Assembly (NCBI RefSeq): GCF_900112845.1
Contig: NZ_FONG01000010.1
Span: 62,001 to 126,000 of the forward strand
Source of the DNA: Actinacidiphila alni
Lineage (GTDB): Bacteria; Actinomycetota; Actinomycetes; Streptomycetales; Streptomycetaceae
Length of the DNA stretch: 64,000 nt
Direction: 5' to 3'
In this document: positions 41,328 through 49,889 of the stretch, piece by piece
How positions within the stretch are numbered: the first letter of the stretch is position 1
Layout: each line of letters opens with the position of its first letter
Notes under the pieces: model-generated
Seen by the model: the letters and a program-made list of their open reading frames with translations, nothing else
What the model was told of the DNA's origin: nothing
The model's database searches: none
Position numbers and translations under genes: made by a program

Positions 41328-41918
41328 ATGACCGAACAGCGCGGGAGCAGCGTCTCGGCGGTACGGCTGGGCCGCAGGCTGCGGATGAGCCGGCGGCGGC
41401 TGGGCCTGACCCAGGACGCGGTGAGCGGCAGGACCGGCCTGTCCAAGAGCTTCCTCAGCCAGTTGGAGTCGGGCCGGGCCAATCCCACGCTGGAGTCGCT
41501 GCACCGGCTGGCCGAGGCGGTGGAGACACCGCTGTCGGTACTGCTCGGCGGCCCGGCCGGTGGCGCCGCGCCCCGTACCCCGGCCGCGCTCAGCACCACC
41601 TACCGGCCGGCCCGCGACAGCCGGGAGTGGGGCGCGGGCGAGGGCCGGACGTATCCGCTGACCTCGCCGGGGGCCCGCCGTTTCGAGACGGTGCTGGCGG
41701 AGGGCACGCCCGCGCATCACGCCTTCGCCACCAGTCACCCCGGCGAGGAGCTGTGCCATGTGCTGGGCGGGCGGCTGCGCGCGGAGATCGGCGACGAGCG
41801 GTTCGCGCTGGCCGCGGGCGACACCCTGCACTACGACAGCGGTCTGCCGCACCGCCTGGTCGCGCTGACGCCGGGCACCCGCTTCCTGCTCCAGGTGGCG
41901 GGCCCTCCGGCGGCCTGA
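41328..41918 (+). CDS. XRE-family regulator with C-terminal cupin
   Basis: 196 residues. The Cro/CI-type helix-turn-helix (about 12-66) contains LGLTQDAVSGRTGLSKSFLS and ESGRANPTLESL. A small beta-barrel cupin follows (about 115-190: HPGEELCHVLGGRLRAEIGDE, then GDTLHYDSGLPHRL). This architecture is common for local repressors or activators of catabolic and biosynthetic genes, with the cupin binding a small ligand. The start is ATG 41328 with AGGGGG about 9 nt upstream. It faces away from the RpiR regulator and converges on the C39-like gene. Confidence 0.88.
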   Translation: MTEQRGSSVSAVRLGRRLRMSRRRLGLTQDAVSGRTGLSKSFLSQLESGRANPTLESLHRLAEAVETPLSVLLGGPAGGAAPRTPAALSTTYRPARDSREWGAGEGRTYPLTSPGARRFETVLAEGTPAHHAFATSHPGEELCHVLGGRLRAEIGDERFALAAGDTLHYDSGLPHRLVALTPGTRFLLQVAGPPAA

Positions 41919-42114
41919 GCCCGGCCTCGGACGCTTTGTCATGGCCCATCACCGTACGCAGCCGCCCGGCGGTGGGCGACGGACGTGATGTCGGCACATG
42001 ACTTCCGCTGTTCGACGTTACGTCGAGGTGTTCCGGGACGGGTGGGGCGGAGGTTCGCCCGGCGCCCCCCGTGAGCGAGCCGGTTCGGCGGTCAGGAGCC
42101 CGGCGGTTCCGCCG

Positions 42115-43335
42115 TCACCAGCGCGGCGGTTCCCCCGGTACCGGCGGCGGCAGCGCGGTGCCTTCCGGGTGCAGCAGATAGGCCACTCCCCCGCCGCCGT
42201 CACCGGACAGCCAGACCCGTTCAAAGGCGGCGCGCGGGTAGACCCGGCGCACGCCCGCGTCGGTGGCGGCCAGCGGGTCGTTGACGACGACGTCGCCGCT
42301 GCTGGTGAAGCCGCGCACCACCATGATGTTGCCGGCCGCGGACTGCCCGGCGCCCGACAGTTCGCTGCTGCGGAAGGACAAGGTGGTCGCGATCGGCAGG
42401 CCCGCGCTGATGAAGCGCTCGACGTCGGTGAGCGCGGGCAGCCGGACGACGGCGCCGCGCAGGCCGTAGCGGGCGGGGTAGGCGGCGTTGAACGCCCAGT
42501 TGCCGCAGCCCTTGTAGCCGTAGTCGTAGACCTGCCGGGCCGTGAAGTCGACCTGCGGGGCCGGGTCGTCGGGGTCCAGCCAGGTCAGGTCGGCGGCGCC
42601 GGGGCCGCGGCCGAAGAACTCCACGAGCATCGCGGTGCAGGCGGGGCCCGCCCATGCCTCGCCGCCGCCGTCCCACTGCGGGCAGTGCCCGATGTGGGCG
42701 CCCTGCGAGCGGGCCGGCACATCGAGGACGGTGCCCCAGGCGCCGCCGGGCCCGCTGACCGCGGGTGTCGCGCCGACCGGCGGCCGGGACGCCACGGCCC
42801 GGACGCCGCGCAGCGCGACGTCGACGTCCGCGCCCGCCTCCCTGGTCAGCACGACCTGGAGCCGGCAGGCGGTCACGCCGTTCCCGACCGCGGTGAAGGT
42901 GTCGGCGTCCACATGGCCCTGGCTGTCGCTCTGGCCCGGCACGGTGGCCCGGTGCACGACCGCGTCGCCGGACGACCAGTGCCCCATCACGTACCAGCCG
43001 GACTCGTGGCCGCCGGTGTCGCGGATCCGCAGCCGTACGGTGATGCGGGCGCCGTCGGGCGCGTCGGCGGTCCAGGACGGGACGATGTCGGTGGCGGCGA
43101 ACGGCATGGCGGCCCACGGAGAGGTCCAGCTGCCGTACTCCCAGTCCAGCGAGCCGTGGCCGAAGGGGTCGGCGTAGGTCTCCCGGCCGACGGGTGCGGT
43201 CAGCCGCAGCGCGCCGCCGCTCCAGGCGGTGCCCGCGGCCTGCCCGGCGGCGAAGGCGGCCTCGTCGTCCCAGCGGTGCAGCACCGCGGCGAGCCGCCCC
43301 TCGGCGGCGGCGAGGCGCTGTTCGTTGCCTGTCAC
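42115..43335 (-). CDS. C39-family peptidase-like protein with altered active site
   Basis: 406 residues. The C-terminal third matches the peptidase_C39-like fold of Streptomyces proteins: a helix around GEAWAGPACTAMLVEFF and the late strands GNIMVVRGFTSSGDVVVNDP, ending RRVYPRAAFERVWL. In active members the first motif has Cys directly after Trp (WCxP) and the second has His (GHxxVVxGF). Here those positions are Ala and Asn; a Cys occurs four residues later. The N-terminal two thirds form beta-sandwich domains. No signal peptide is evident. GTG 43335 is preceded by AGGGA. It lies 85 nt downstream of... the anmK end is at 43421, so the two form one minus-strand cluster, with anmK first. It may be a binding protein rather than a protease. 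Confidence 0.68.
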   Translation of the reverse strand: MTGNEQRLAAAEGRLAAVLHRWDDEAAFAAGQAAGTAWSGGALRLTAPVGRETYADPFGHGSLDWEYGSWTSPWAAMPFAATDIVPSWTADAPDGARITVRLRIRDTGGHESGWYVMGHWSSGDAVVHRATVPGQSDSQGHVDADTFTAVGNGVTACRLQVVLTREAGADVDVALRGVRAVASRPPVGATPAVSGPGGAWGTVLDVPARSQGAHIGHCPQWDGGGEAWAGPACTAMLVEFFGRGPGAADLTWLDPDDPAPQVDFTARQVYDYGYKGCGNWAFNAAYPARYGLRGAVVRLPALTDVERFISAGLPIATTLSFRSSELSGAGQSAAGNIMVVRGFTSSGDVVVNDPLAATDAGVRRVYPRAAFERVWLSGDGGGGVAYLLHPEGTALPPPVPGEPPRW

Positions 43336-43420
43336 GGTGTCCCTGCCGCTCGGTCGCTCCGGTTGCTGCGCCGCCTACGGTACCCGCTCCGACCTGCTGC
43401 GACGTGCGCGGTCCCCGCTC

Positions 43421-44572
43421 TCACCGCAGCACTCGCAGCGCGTGGGGCGGTTGCTTCGCCGGGGGCGGGAGTGATGTGTCCGGCCCGCCGGGGACGATCG
43501 TGCCGAGCACCCGGGGGCCGCGGGCGCCGGTGCAGGACGGCAGGGTCGAGGGCAGTCCGTGGGCGGTGTGCCAGCCGAGGATCGCGAAGGCGATGGCCTC
43601 CTTGGCGTCGGCGGGCAGACCGGCCTCGTCGGAGGGCGTGAGCCGGACGCCGGGCAGCAATATGGCCAACTCCGCCATCAGCAGCGGATTGCGCACCCCG
43701 CCGCCGGACACCAGCAGGGTGTCGATCCGGTGTGCGCGGACCTCGGCGGCGACGGTCCTCGCGGTCAGTTCTGTCAGGGTGCGCAGCACATCCGCGTCGG
43801 CCACGCCCGGGTGCCGGGCGAGGTGGGCGTCGAGGTAGCCGGAGTGGAACAACTCCTTGCCGGTGCTCTTGGGCGGTTCCCGCCGGTAGTACGGCTCGGC
43901 GAGCAGGTCGGCCAGCAGCCCCGGGTGGGTGCGGCCGGTCGCGGCGAACGCGCCGTCGCGGTCGTAGGGGCGGCCGGTCGCGGCGAGGGCGGCGGCGTCG
44001 ATGAGGGCGTTGGCGGGGCCGGTGTCGTAGGCGAGCGGACGCGGGCCGCCGGTGGTGAGGTTGGCGATGCCACCGAGATTGAGGGCGCCGGGGCGGCCGG
44101 GCAGCCCGGCGAGCAGCAGGCTGTCGGGGTACGAGACCAGCGGGGCGCCCTGCCCGCCGGCCGCGATGTCGCGGGCGCGCAGGTCGGCGACGACGGAGAC
44201 GCCGAGGCGTTCGGCGATCCAGGCGGGCTGGCCCAGTTGCAGGGTGCCGTGCGCCTGGCGGTCCTCGACCCAGTGGAAGACGGTCTGTCCGTGCGAGCAC
44301 ACCAGGTCCACCGGGCCCCCGGCGGCGACGGCCGCGGCCGCGGCGTCGGCGAAGGCCCGGCCGATCGCGGTGTCGAGGCGGCAGACCTCGTCCATGCCGG
44401 TCCTGCCGGGCGGCAGCGCCGCCGCGATCCGGTCCCGCAGCTCCGTCGCGTACGGCACGGCCGCGGTGTGCCGCACCTCGGCCTCCAGCACGCCGTCGGA
44501 CATGCGCAGGTCCACGATCGCGGTGTCGATGGCGTCGTGGGACGTCCCGCTGATCATTCCCAGCACTCTCAA
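43421..44572 (-). CDS. anmK: Anhydro-N-acetylmuramic acid kinase
   Basis: 383 residues. AnmK hydrolyses the 1,6-anhydro ring of anhydro-MurNAc and phosphorylates it to MurNAc-6-P, a cytoplasmic step in peptidoglycan recycling. Family motifs are all visible: SGTSHDAID at the N-terminus, CSHGQTVFHW, VVADLRARDIAAGGQGAPLV, NLGGIANLT, AYDTGPAN and VSGGGVRNPLLM. I chose TTG 44572, giving the canonical MRVLGMISGTS N-terminus with GGGAG five nt upstream; GTG 44566 is an alternative. It lies downstream of the GH3 hexosaminidase on the same strand (203 nt), an arrangement that fits release and then phosphorylation of wall sugars. No MurQ etherase is in the window. Confidence 0.93.
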   Translation of the reverse strand: MRVLGMISGTSHDAIDTAIVDLRMSDGVLEAEVRHTAAVPYATELRDRIAAALPPGRTGMDEVCRLDTAIGRAFADAAAAAVAAGGPVDLVCSHGQTVFHWVEDRQAHGTLQLGQPAWIAERLGVSVVADLRARDIAAGGQGAPLVSYPDSLLLAGLPGRPGALNLGGIANLTTGGPRPLAYDTGPANALIDAAALAATGRPYDRDGAFAATGRTHPGLLADLLAEPYYRREPPKSTGKELFHSGYLDAHLARHPGVADADVLRTLTELTARTVAAEVRAHRIDTLLVSGGGVRNPLLMAELAILLPGVRLTPSDEAGLPADAKEAIAFAILGWHTAHGLPSTLPSCTGARGPRVLGTIVPGGPDTSLPPPAKQPPHALRVLR

Positions 44573-44775
44573 CCCGTCTCCCGCCTCTCCTGTGCCTGGT
44601 CCTGGTCGTACTCCTGCACCTGTCCCTGTGCCTGTCCGCGTGGTGCGCGCGTCCGGTGCCGCTCCGGCCGGACGACGGTAGGCGCGGCGGGTCCGCGAAA
44701 GCGATCGGCCGGCCAGGAGTTCACTGCTGGTGGAGACGGGCCGGTCGGCGCCGCGCTCCGGTCGTCGGCCACCGG

Positions 44776-46254
44776 TCAGGTGCCGAGCAGCAGATCGACG
44801 GCGGCGCGGGCGGAGGCGAGGGAGGGACCGTAGGTGTCGAGCCGCCAGCCGGCTTCCGGCCCGGGGCCCGGCAGACCCATTTCCACGATGCCCGCGTCGG
44901 GCCGGCGGGCCAGCAGCCGCGCCACGGCATCGGCGATCCACGGGTGCCGGGCGGCGTCCCGTACGACGAGGACGAGCGGCCGGTCGGGGTGGGCGAGGAC
45001 CACGTCGAAGTGGGCGTCGTCGCAGGAGTCCGGGTCCAGGGTGAGCGCGACGGTGCCGGGCAGGCGCGCGGCGACCAGGTCGGCGATGCCCCAGGGGGTA
45101 CGGCGGCCGACGGCGATCGACCGCGGCACGTCGAAGGTCACCACGACGGGCCGGCCGGCGAGCAGCGGTGTGCCCGGCGCACGGCCGGGTGCGCGCAGGT
45201 CCAGTGCGCGTGCGGCGGCGTCGGCGCCCAGGGGTGCGTCGGGCGCGCCGGGCCGGCCGGCGGCCGGGGGTGCGAGCGCGACGGCCGGCACCCGGGCGGC
45301 GGCCTCGGTGAGCCGCTCCTCGCCGAGACTGCCGTCCCGTACCGCCGCCACGAGGGCGTCGCGCACGGCGAGGACGGTGTCCTCGTCGGTGTGGCGCGCC
45401 CCGAGGCAGAGCAGGTCGGCGCCCGCGGCGACGGCGCGGACGGCCAGCTCCGGCAGGCCCCGGCCGCGGGCGACCGCGCCCATTTCCAGGGCGTCGGTGA
45501 CCACCGCGCCGCGAAAGCCCAGGTGTTCGCGGAGCAGCCCGGTGATCAGCGTGGGGCTGAGGCTGGCGGGCCGGTCCGGGTCGAGCGCGGGCAGCAGCAG
45601 GTGTCCGGCCATGACCGTACGGACGCCGGCGGCGATCGCGGCGCGGAAGGGCAGCAGTTCGCGCCGGTCGAGGAGGTCCTGGTCGACCCGGAGGACGGGC
45701 AGGTCGTGGTGGGAGTCCAGGGCGGTGTCGCCGTGGCCCGGGAAGTGCTTGGCGCAGGCGGCGACCCCGGCCGACTGGAGTCCCGTGACGTACGCGGCGG
45801 TGTGCTCGGCGACGTCGGCGGCGTCGGTGCCGAAGGAGCGGATGCCGATGACCGGGTTCCTCGGGTCGGACGTGACGTCGGCGGTGGGCGCGTAGGCGAG
45901 GGTGATGCCGGCGCCGGCCAGGAAGGCGCCCGCCTCCGCCGCGACGGCGCGGGTCAGCGCGGGGTCGCCGATCCGGCCGAGCGCGCCGTTGCCGGGCCAG
46001 CTGCTGCCGGTCGCGGACTCCAGCCGGGTGACGGCGCCGCCCTCCTCGTCGGCGGCGATCACCGCGTGCGGGGCTTCTGCGCGCAGGGCCGCGGTCAGCC
46101 GCGCGGTGGTGACCGGGTCGGGGGTGTTGCGGGCGAACAGGCAGACGCCGCCGAGTCCTTGGGCGAGCTGCCGGCGCACCCAGTCGGGCGGCGCTGTGCC
46201 GTCGAAGGGTGGCTGGATCACGGCGAGGGCGTGCCGCCGGAGCTGCTCGGACAC
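44776..46254 (-). CDS. GH3 beta-N-acetylhexosaminidase (NagZ-like)
   Basis: 492 residues. The GH3 barrel carries EEGGAVTRL, the NagZ loop KHFPGHGDTALDSHHDLP (catalytic Asp-His pair) and VVTDALEMGAV (nucleophile Asp). A C-terminal GH3 alpha/beta domain follows (about 370-490). Such enzymes remove GlcNAc from the non-reducing end of muropeptide or chitin fragments. No signal peptide is seen, so action in the cytoplasm on imported sugars is expected. GTG 46254 with GGAGGAG upstream decides the start. It is close to AnmK and divergent from the ABC importer genes, and a clear paralogue sits at 58142-59671. Confidence 0.9.
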   Translation of the reverse strand: MSEQLRRHALAVIQPPFDGTAPPDWVRRQLAQGLGGVCLFARNTPDPVTTARLTAALRAEAPHAVIAADEEGGAVTRLESATGSSWPGNGALGRIGDPALTRAVAAEAGAFLAGAGITLAYAPTADVTSDPRNPVIGIRSFGTDAADVAEHTAAYVTGLQSAGVAACAKHFPGHGDTALDSHHDLPVLRVDQDLLDRRELLPFRAAIAAGVRTVMAGHLLLPALDPDRPASLSPTLITGLLREHLGFRGAVVTDALEMGAVARGRGLPELAVRAVAAGADLLCLGARHTDEDTVLAVRDALVAAVRDGSLGEERLTEAAARVPAVALAPPAAGRPGAPDAPLGADAAARALDLRAPGRAPGTPLLAGRPVVVTFDVPRSIAVGRRTPWGIADLVAARLPGTVALTLDPDSCDDAHFDVVLAHPDRPLVLVVRDAARHPWIADAVARLLARRPDAGIVEMGLPGPGPEAGWRLDTYGPSLASARAAVDLLLGT

Positions 46255-46538
46255 TCGTGGCTCCTCCGTGTCGGTGGGCGCGGGCCGCGGGCGCGTCCGC
46301 GGGACCGGCGCGGGCCGTCGCGGAGCGGTGCGCCCGGATCGCACCGCACGGTAGCCCGGCACGGTCGGCCGCACCAAGCGCCGCGCGGCGCCGAATCCGC
46401 AGCTCAAGCGGGCTTGTTCAGCAGCAGTGAACTTTGCCCGGCGTGATTGCCGTCAGGCCCGGCGGGCTGCCAGCCTCCCGCCAATCCGGGAGTCCGGTTC
46501 GGCCGGCAGAGCCCAGCACAGAGAGCAGGAATCACGCC

Positions 46539-47840
46539 ATGCGACGCCAGTTCCGCACCACCGCCGCCCTCGCCGCCCTGCTCATCGCCGGCGCGGCCGC
46601 CTGTGACTCGGGGGGCGGTTCGTCGTCCCAGAAGCCGCAGGACTCCAGCGCCTCGGGCACCCTCACCGTCTGGCTCCAGGTGGACGCGCAGGATCTGTGG
46701 CCGAAGTCGGTCAGCGCGGCGACCGCCGAGTTCAACAAGAAGTTCCCCAAGGTCAAGGTGTCCGTGCAGTACCAGGCGTGGGCCGACCACCTGACGAAGT
46801 TCGACGCCTCGGCGCAGGCCGACAAGGTGCCGGACGTGATCGAGATGGGCAACAGCGAGACCGCCCAGTACATGGAGGCGGGCGCCTTCACCGACCTCAC
46901 CTCGCAGAAGGCCACCTTCGACGGCAGCGCCAAGTGGCAGAAGGGGCTCAGCGACGCCTGTACCAGCGACGGCAAGCTGTACTGCGTCCCTTACTACGGC
47001 GGTACGCGCGCGGTCGTCTACCGCAAGGACCTGTTCGAGGCGGCGGGCATCACCAAGCCGCCGGCCACCTGGAAGGAACTCCAGGCCGACATCGGCACCC
47101 TGATGGCCAAGCACAAGGGCGACAAGGGCTTCTCCGCGTTCTTCATGCCGGGCCAGCACCCGTACGGTTCGCTGCCGTTCGTGTACGACAACGGCGGGCA
47201 GATCGCCGAGAAGGGCTCCGACGGCAAGTGGAAGTCGGACCTGAGCACGCCCGCGGCGATCCAGGGGCTGAAGAACTGGAAGTCGCTGATCGACGCCGGT
47301 ATGCGCGGCGACCGTACCGGTGACGACCTCGGCGCGGTGCCGGCGCTGGTGGCGGGCAAGGCCGCGATGAGCTTCTCCACCAACGCCCAGCTCGTGCAGA
47401 CCTACGGCACTGCCAAGGGCGACCCGAAGCTCAAGGGCAAGGTCGGCTCCTTCCCGATGCCGAGCCCCACCAAGGAGGGCTCCTTCGTGCCGCCGTACAT
47501 GGGCGGTTCCGTGCTGGCGGTGACGGCCAAGAGCAAGCAGCAGACGATGGCCACCGAGTGGATCAGGGACTTCACCTCCACCGCGCGCGAGAAGGAGTTC
47601 CTGGCGGGCGGCTTCCTGGCCAACACCCTCGACCTGACCTCCAGCGACCCCGAGCGGGCCGGTTACTTCGTCGGTCTGGAGGACAGCTGGAACGTGCCGG
47701 CGGCCAAGAACTGGGCGCAGGTCGAGAAGGACCTGACGATCAAGCAGATGCTGGCGGACATCGCGACCGGGAAGCTCAGCGTCGAGGCGGCCACCGCCAA
47801 GTACGGCAAGAAGATGGAGGAGACCCTCAACGCCTCCTGA
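46539..47840 (+). CDS. Sugar ABC transporter substrate-binding lipoprotein
   Basis: 433 residues of the family-1 (MalE-like) binding proteins. A lipobox is at residues 19-22 (AAAC, Cys22 to be lipidated) after a short signal peptide. A mature beta-strand (GTLTVWLQVDAQDLW) and the VPDVIEMGNSETAQYMEAGAF segment follow, closely resembling the chitobiose/GlcNAc-binding DasA type. Import of an amino sugar or chito-oligosaccharide is therefore likely, in line with the divergent hexosaminidase gene. ATG 46539 has AGGA 9 nt upstream. It is the first gene of an importer operon; an intercistronic hairpin follows it. Confidence 0.88.
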   Translation: MRRQFRTTAALAALLIAGAAACDSGGGSSSQKPQDSSASGTLTVWLQVDAQDLWPKSVSAATAEFNKKFPKVKVSVQYQAWADHLTKFDASAQADKVPDVIEMGNSETAQYMEAGAFTDLTSQKATFDGSAKWQKGLSDACTSDGKLYCVPYYGGTRAVVYRKDLFEAAGITKPPATWKELQADIGTLMAKHKGDKGFSAFFMPGQHPYGSLPFVYDNGGQIAEKGSDGKWKSDLSTPAAIQGLKNWKSLIDAGMRGDRTGDDLGAVPALVAGKAAMSFSTNAQLVQTYGTAKGDPKLKGKVGSFPMPSPTKEGSFVPPYMGGSVLAVTAKSKQQTMATEWIRDFTSTAREKEFLAGGFLANTLDLTSSDPERAGYFVGLEDSWNVPAAKNWAQVEKDLTIKQMLADIATGKLSVEAATAKYGKKMEETLNAS

Positions 47841-47849
47841 CCCGTTTCC

Positions 47850-47886
47850 CCGGCCCGGTGGTGACCTCGCTCCCCCGCCGGGCCGG
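47850..47886 (+). other. Intercistronic hairpin after the binding-protein gene
   Basis: A perfect 9-bp GC stem (47850-47858 with 47878-47886) between binding-protein and permease genes. Such hairpins commonly keep the binding-protein mRNA more abundant than permease mRNA. Confidence 0.5.
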
Positions 47887-47916
47887 ACCTCTTCTCGTAC
47901 GGACGGATCGACCGAG

Positions 47917-48852
47917 ATGACGACGCTCACCCCGCGGCGGGCCACGTCCCGCACGGCGGACCCCCGGCCGGCCCGCCGGCGGACGGACCGCACCCCGTAT
48001 CTGCTGATCGCACCGTCGCTGGTGGTGCTGCTCGGCGTGCTCGCCTACCCGCTGGTGAAGGTGGTGATCCTCTCCACCCAGAAGTGGGGGGTGGCGCAGA
48101 TCTTCAGCGCGTCGGGCGCGCCGTCCTTCGTCGGCGCCGACAACTACTCGAAGCTGCTGGGCGATTCGGAGTTCTGGACGGTCCTGCTGCGCACGGTGGT
48201 GCTCACCGTGGCGATGGTCGGGCTGTCGATGACGATCGGTTTCGGTGTGGCGCTGCTGATGCGGCGGGTGCCGGACTGGTGCCGGCGCGGTATCACCTTC
48301 GCCCTGGTGATGGCCTGGGCGGTGCCCACCTTCATCTCCACCGAGGTCTTCCGGTGGATGACCGAGTACAACTCCGGTGTCGTCAACTGGGCGCTGGGCA
48401 TGCAGCCGCACAACTGGTACTCCGACGCCACGCAGGGCCTGACGGTGGCGACGGCGGTCGTGGTGTGGGGCGCGGTGCCGCTGATCGCCATCACCCTCTA
48501 CGCCGGGCTGATGCAGATACCCGCCGAACTGGTGGAGGCCGCGCGGATGGACGGCGCGGGTGCCTGGAAGGTGCTGCGGCACATCACGATGCCGGTACTG
48601 CGCCCGCTGCTGGCGATGCTGACGACGCTGTCGGTGATCTGGGACTTCCAGGTCTTCAACCAGATCTGGATCCTGCGCAACGGCGCGCCGGCCTCCGACT
48701 ACTACACGCTCGGGATCTACGCGTACATCAAGGCGTACGCCGGGCACGACTACGGGCTGGCCTCGGCGACCGCGGTGCTGACCGTCGTCGCGCTCGTCGG
48801 CGTGATGGTCGTCTATCTGCGGCAGATCGCGAAGATCGGAGACGTCAGTTGA
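47917..48852 (+). CDS. Sugar ABC transporter permease (MalF type)
   Basis: 311 residues with six predicted membrane helices, first at about 27-48 (YLLIAPSLVVLLGVLAYPLV). The EAA loop that docks the ATPase is EAARMDGAGAWKVLRHITMP. It forms the membrane channel with the following permease for the sugar captured by the upstream lipoprotein. ATG 47917 has only a weak ribosome-binding site. It overlaps the next gene as TTGA. No ATPase gene is present in the operon, as usual for Streptomyces sugar importers that share the MsiK ATPase. Confidence 0.93.
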   Translation: MTTLTPRRATSRTADPRPARRRTDRTPYLLIAPSLVVLLGVLAYPLVKVVILSTQKWGVAQIFSASGAPSFVGADNYSKLLGDSEFWTVLLRTVVLTVAMVGLSMTIGFGVALLMRRVPDWCRRGITFALVMAWAVPTFISTEVFRWMTEYNSGVVNWALGMQPHNWYSDATQGLTVATAVVVWGAVPLIAITLYAGLMQIPAELVEAARMDGAGAWKVLRHITMPVLRPLLAMLTTLSVIWDFQVFNQIWILRNGAPASDYYTLGIYAYIKAYAGHDYGLASATAVLTVVALVGVMVVYLRQIAKIGDVS

Positions 48853-49757
48853 GTACCGGTGCCCTCAAGTCCGTGGGGTCGGCGGCCGCGCGGCCGGCAG
48901 CCTCCGCCGTCCGTACCTCGCGTGCGGGGCGGATGCGGGCGGCGGCGACGAGCGTGTGGACGGCGCTCGGGATCGTCGTCATCGCGGTGTGGATCTTCCC
49001 CGTCTACTGGATGGCGACCACCGCCTTCAAGTCTGGGCCGGCGATGGCGGCCGACCCGCCGCAGCTGTGGCCGCACTCACCGACGCTGGTGCACTTCCGC
49101 AAGGTCGTCGACGATCCGCTGTTCTGGGACGCGGTGACCAACAGCGCGCTGGTCACCGCGATCACCGTGCCGGCCGCCGTGCTCGTGGCCTTCGGTTCTG
49201 CGCTGGCGATCGCGCGCTTCCGCTTCCGCGGGCGCGGGCTGTACGTCACCGCGGTGATGCTGGTGCAGATGGTGCCGCACGTGGCCCTGGTCGTACCGGT
49301 GTTCCTCACGCTCAGCGACGTCGGCCTGTCGGACTCGGTGCCGGGCCTGGTCGTCACCTATCTGGCGTTCATCCTGCCCTTCGCGGTGTGGACGCTGCGC
49401 GGCTTCATCGCGGCGGTGCCCAAGGATCTGGAGGAGGCCGCGATGACCGACGGCTGCACGCGGATGGGCGCCTTCCGGCACATCATCCTGCCGCTGACGC
49501 TGCCCGGTCTGATCGCGACCTCGGTCTACTCGATGATCCTGGCCTGGAACGAGTATCTGTTCGCGTATTTCATCATCGCCAGCCCGCACAAGTACACGGT
49601 GCCGCTGTGGCTGACGCACTTCGTGACGAGCGAGGGCACCGACTACGGGGCGCTGATGGCCGGTTCGGTGATCGTGTCGGTGCCGGTGGTGGTCTTCTTC
49701 ATGCTGGTGCAGCGCCATCTGGCGGCGGGGCTCACGGCGGGGGCGGTCAAGGGCTGA
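48849..49757 (+). CDS. Sugar ABC transporter permease (MalG type)
   Basis: 302 residues, six membrane helices. The EAA loop is EEAAMTDGCTRMGAFRHIILP. It is the partner permease of the preceding gene. TTG 48849 is the start: it overlaps the upstream stop as TTGA and GGAG lies about 8 nt before it. A 10-bp hairpin terminator 71 nt after the stop closes the three-gene importer operon. Confidence 0.92.
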   Translation: MSTGALKSVGSAAARPAASAVRTSRAGRMRAAATSVWTALGIVVIAVWIFPVYWMATTAFKSGPAMAADPPQLWPHSPTLVHFRKVVDDPLFWDAVTNSALVTAITVPAAVLVAFGSALAIARFRFRGRGLYVTAVMLVQMVPHVALVVPVFLTLSDVGLSDSVPGLVVTYLAFILPFAVWTLRGFIAAVPKDLEEAAMTDGCTRMGAFRHIILPLTLPGLIATSVYSMILAWNEYLFAYFIIASPHKYTVPLWLTHFVTSEGTDYGALMAGSVIVSVPVVVFFMLVQRHLAAGLTAGAVKG

Positions 49758-49828
49758 GCGCACCGGCGGTCATGGGCCGAGCGCCGGTGCGGTCGAGGTC
49801 TTGGCACGGTCGCGGTCGACGGCCGAGC

Positions 49829-49857
49829 GCGGGGGCGGTCCGCCGGTCCGCCCCCGC
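49829..49857 (+). terminator. Hairpin terminator of the importer operon
   Basis: A perfect 10-bp stem (49829-49838 with 49848-49857), 9-nt loop, between the importer operon and the PucR gene, followed by a GC-rich leader. Confidence 0.65.
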
Positions 49858-49889
49858 GGCGGTCGACACGGCCGGGAAATTCCTGGACC

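Noticed and set aside
44596..44607. Tandem CTGGTC CTGGTC just upstream of anmK, like DasR half-sites
   Set aside because: It lies in a C/T/G-rich repetitive spacer where such hexamers arise easily, and has no inverted partner.
46416..46432. GTTCA-n7-TGAAC inverted repeat in the divergent region before the importer
   Set aside because: Arms of only five bases; plausible operator but not distinguishable from chance.
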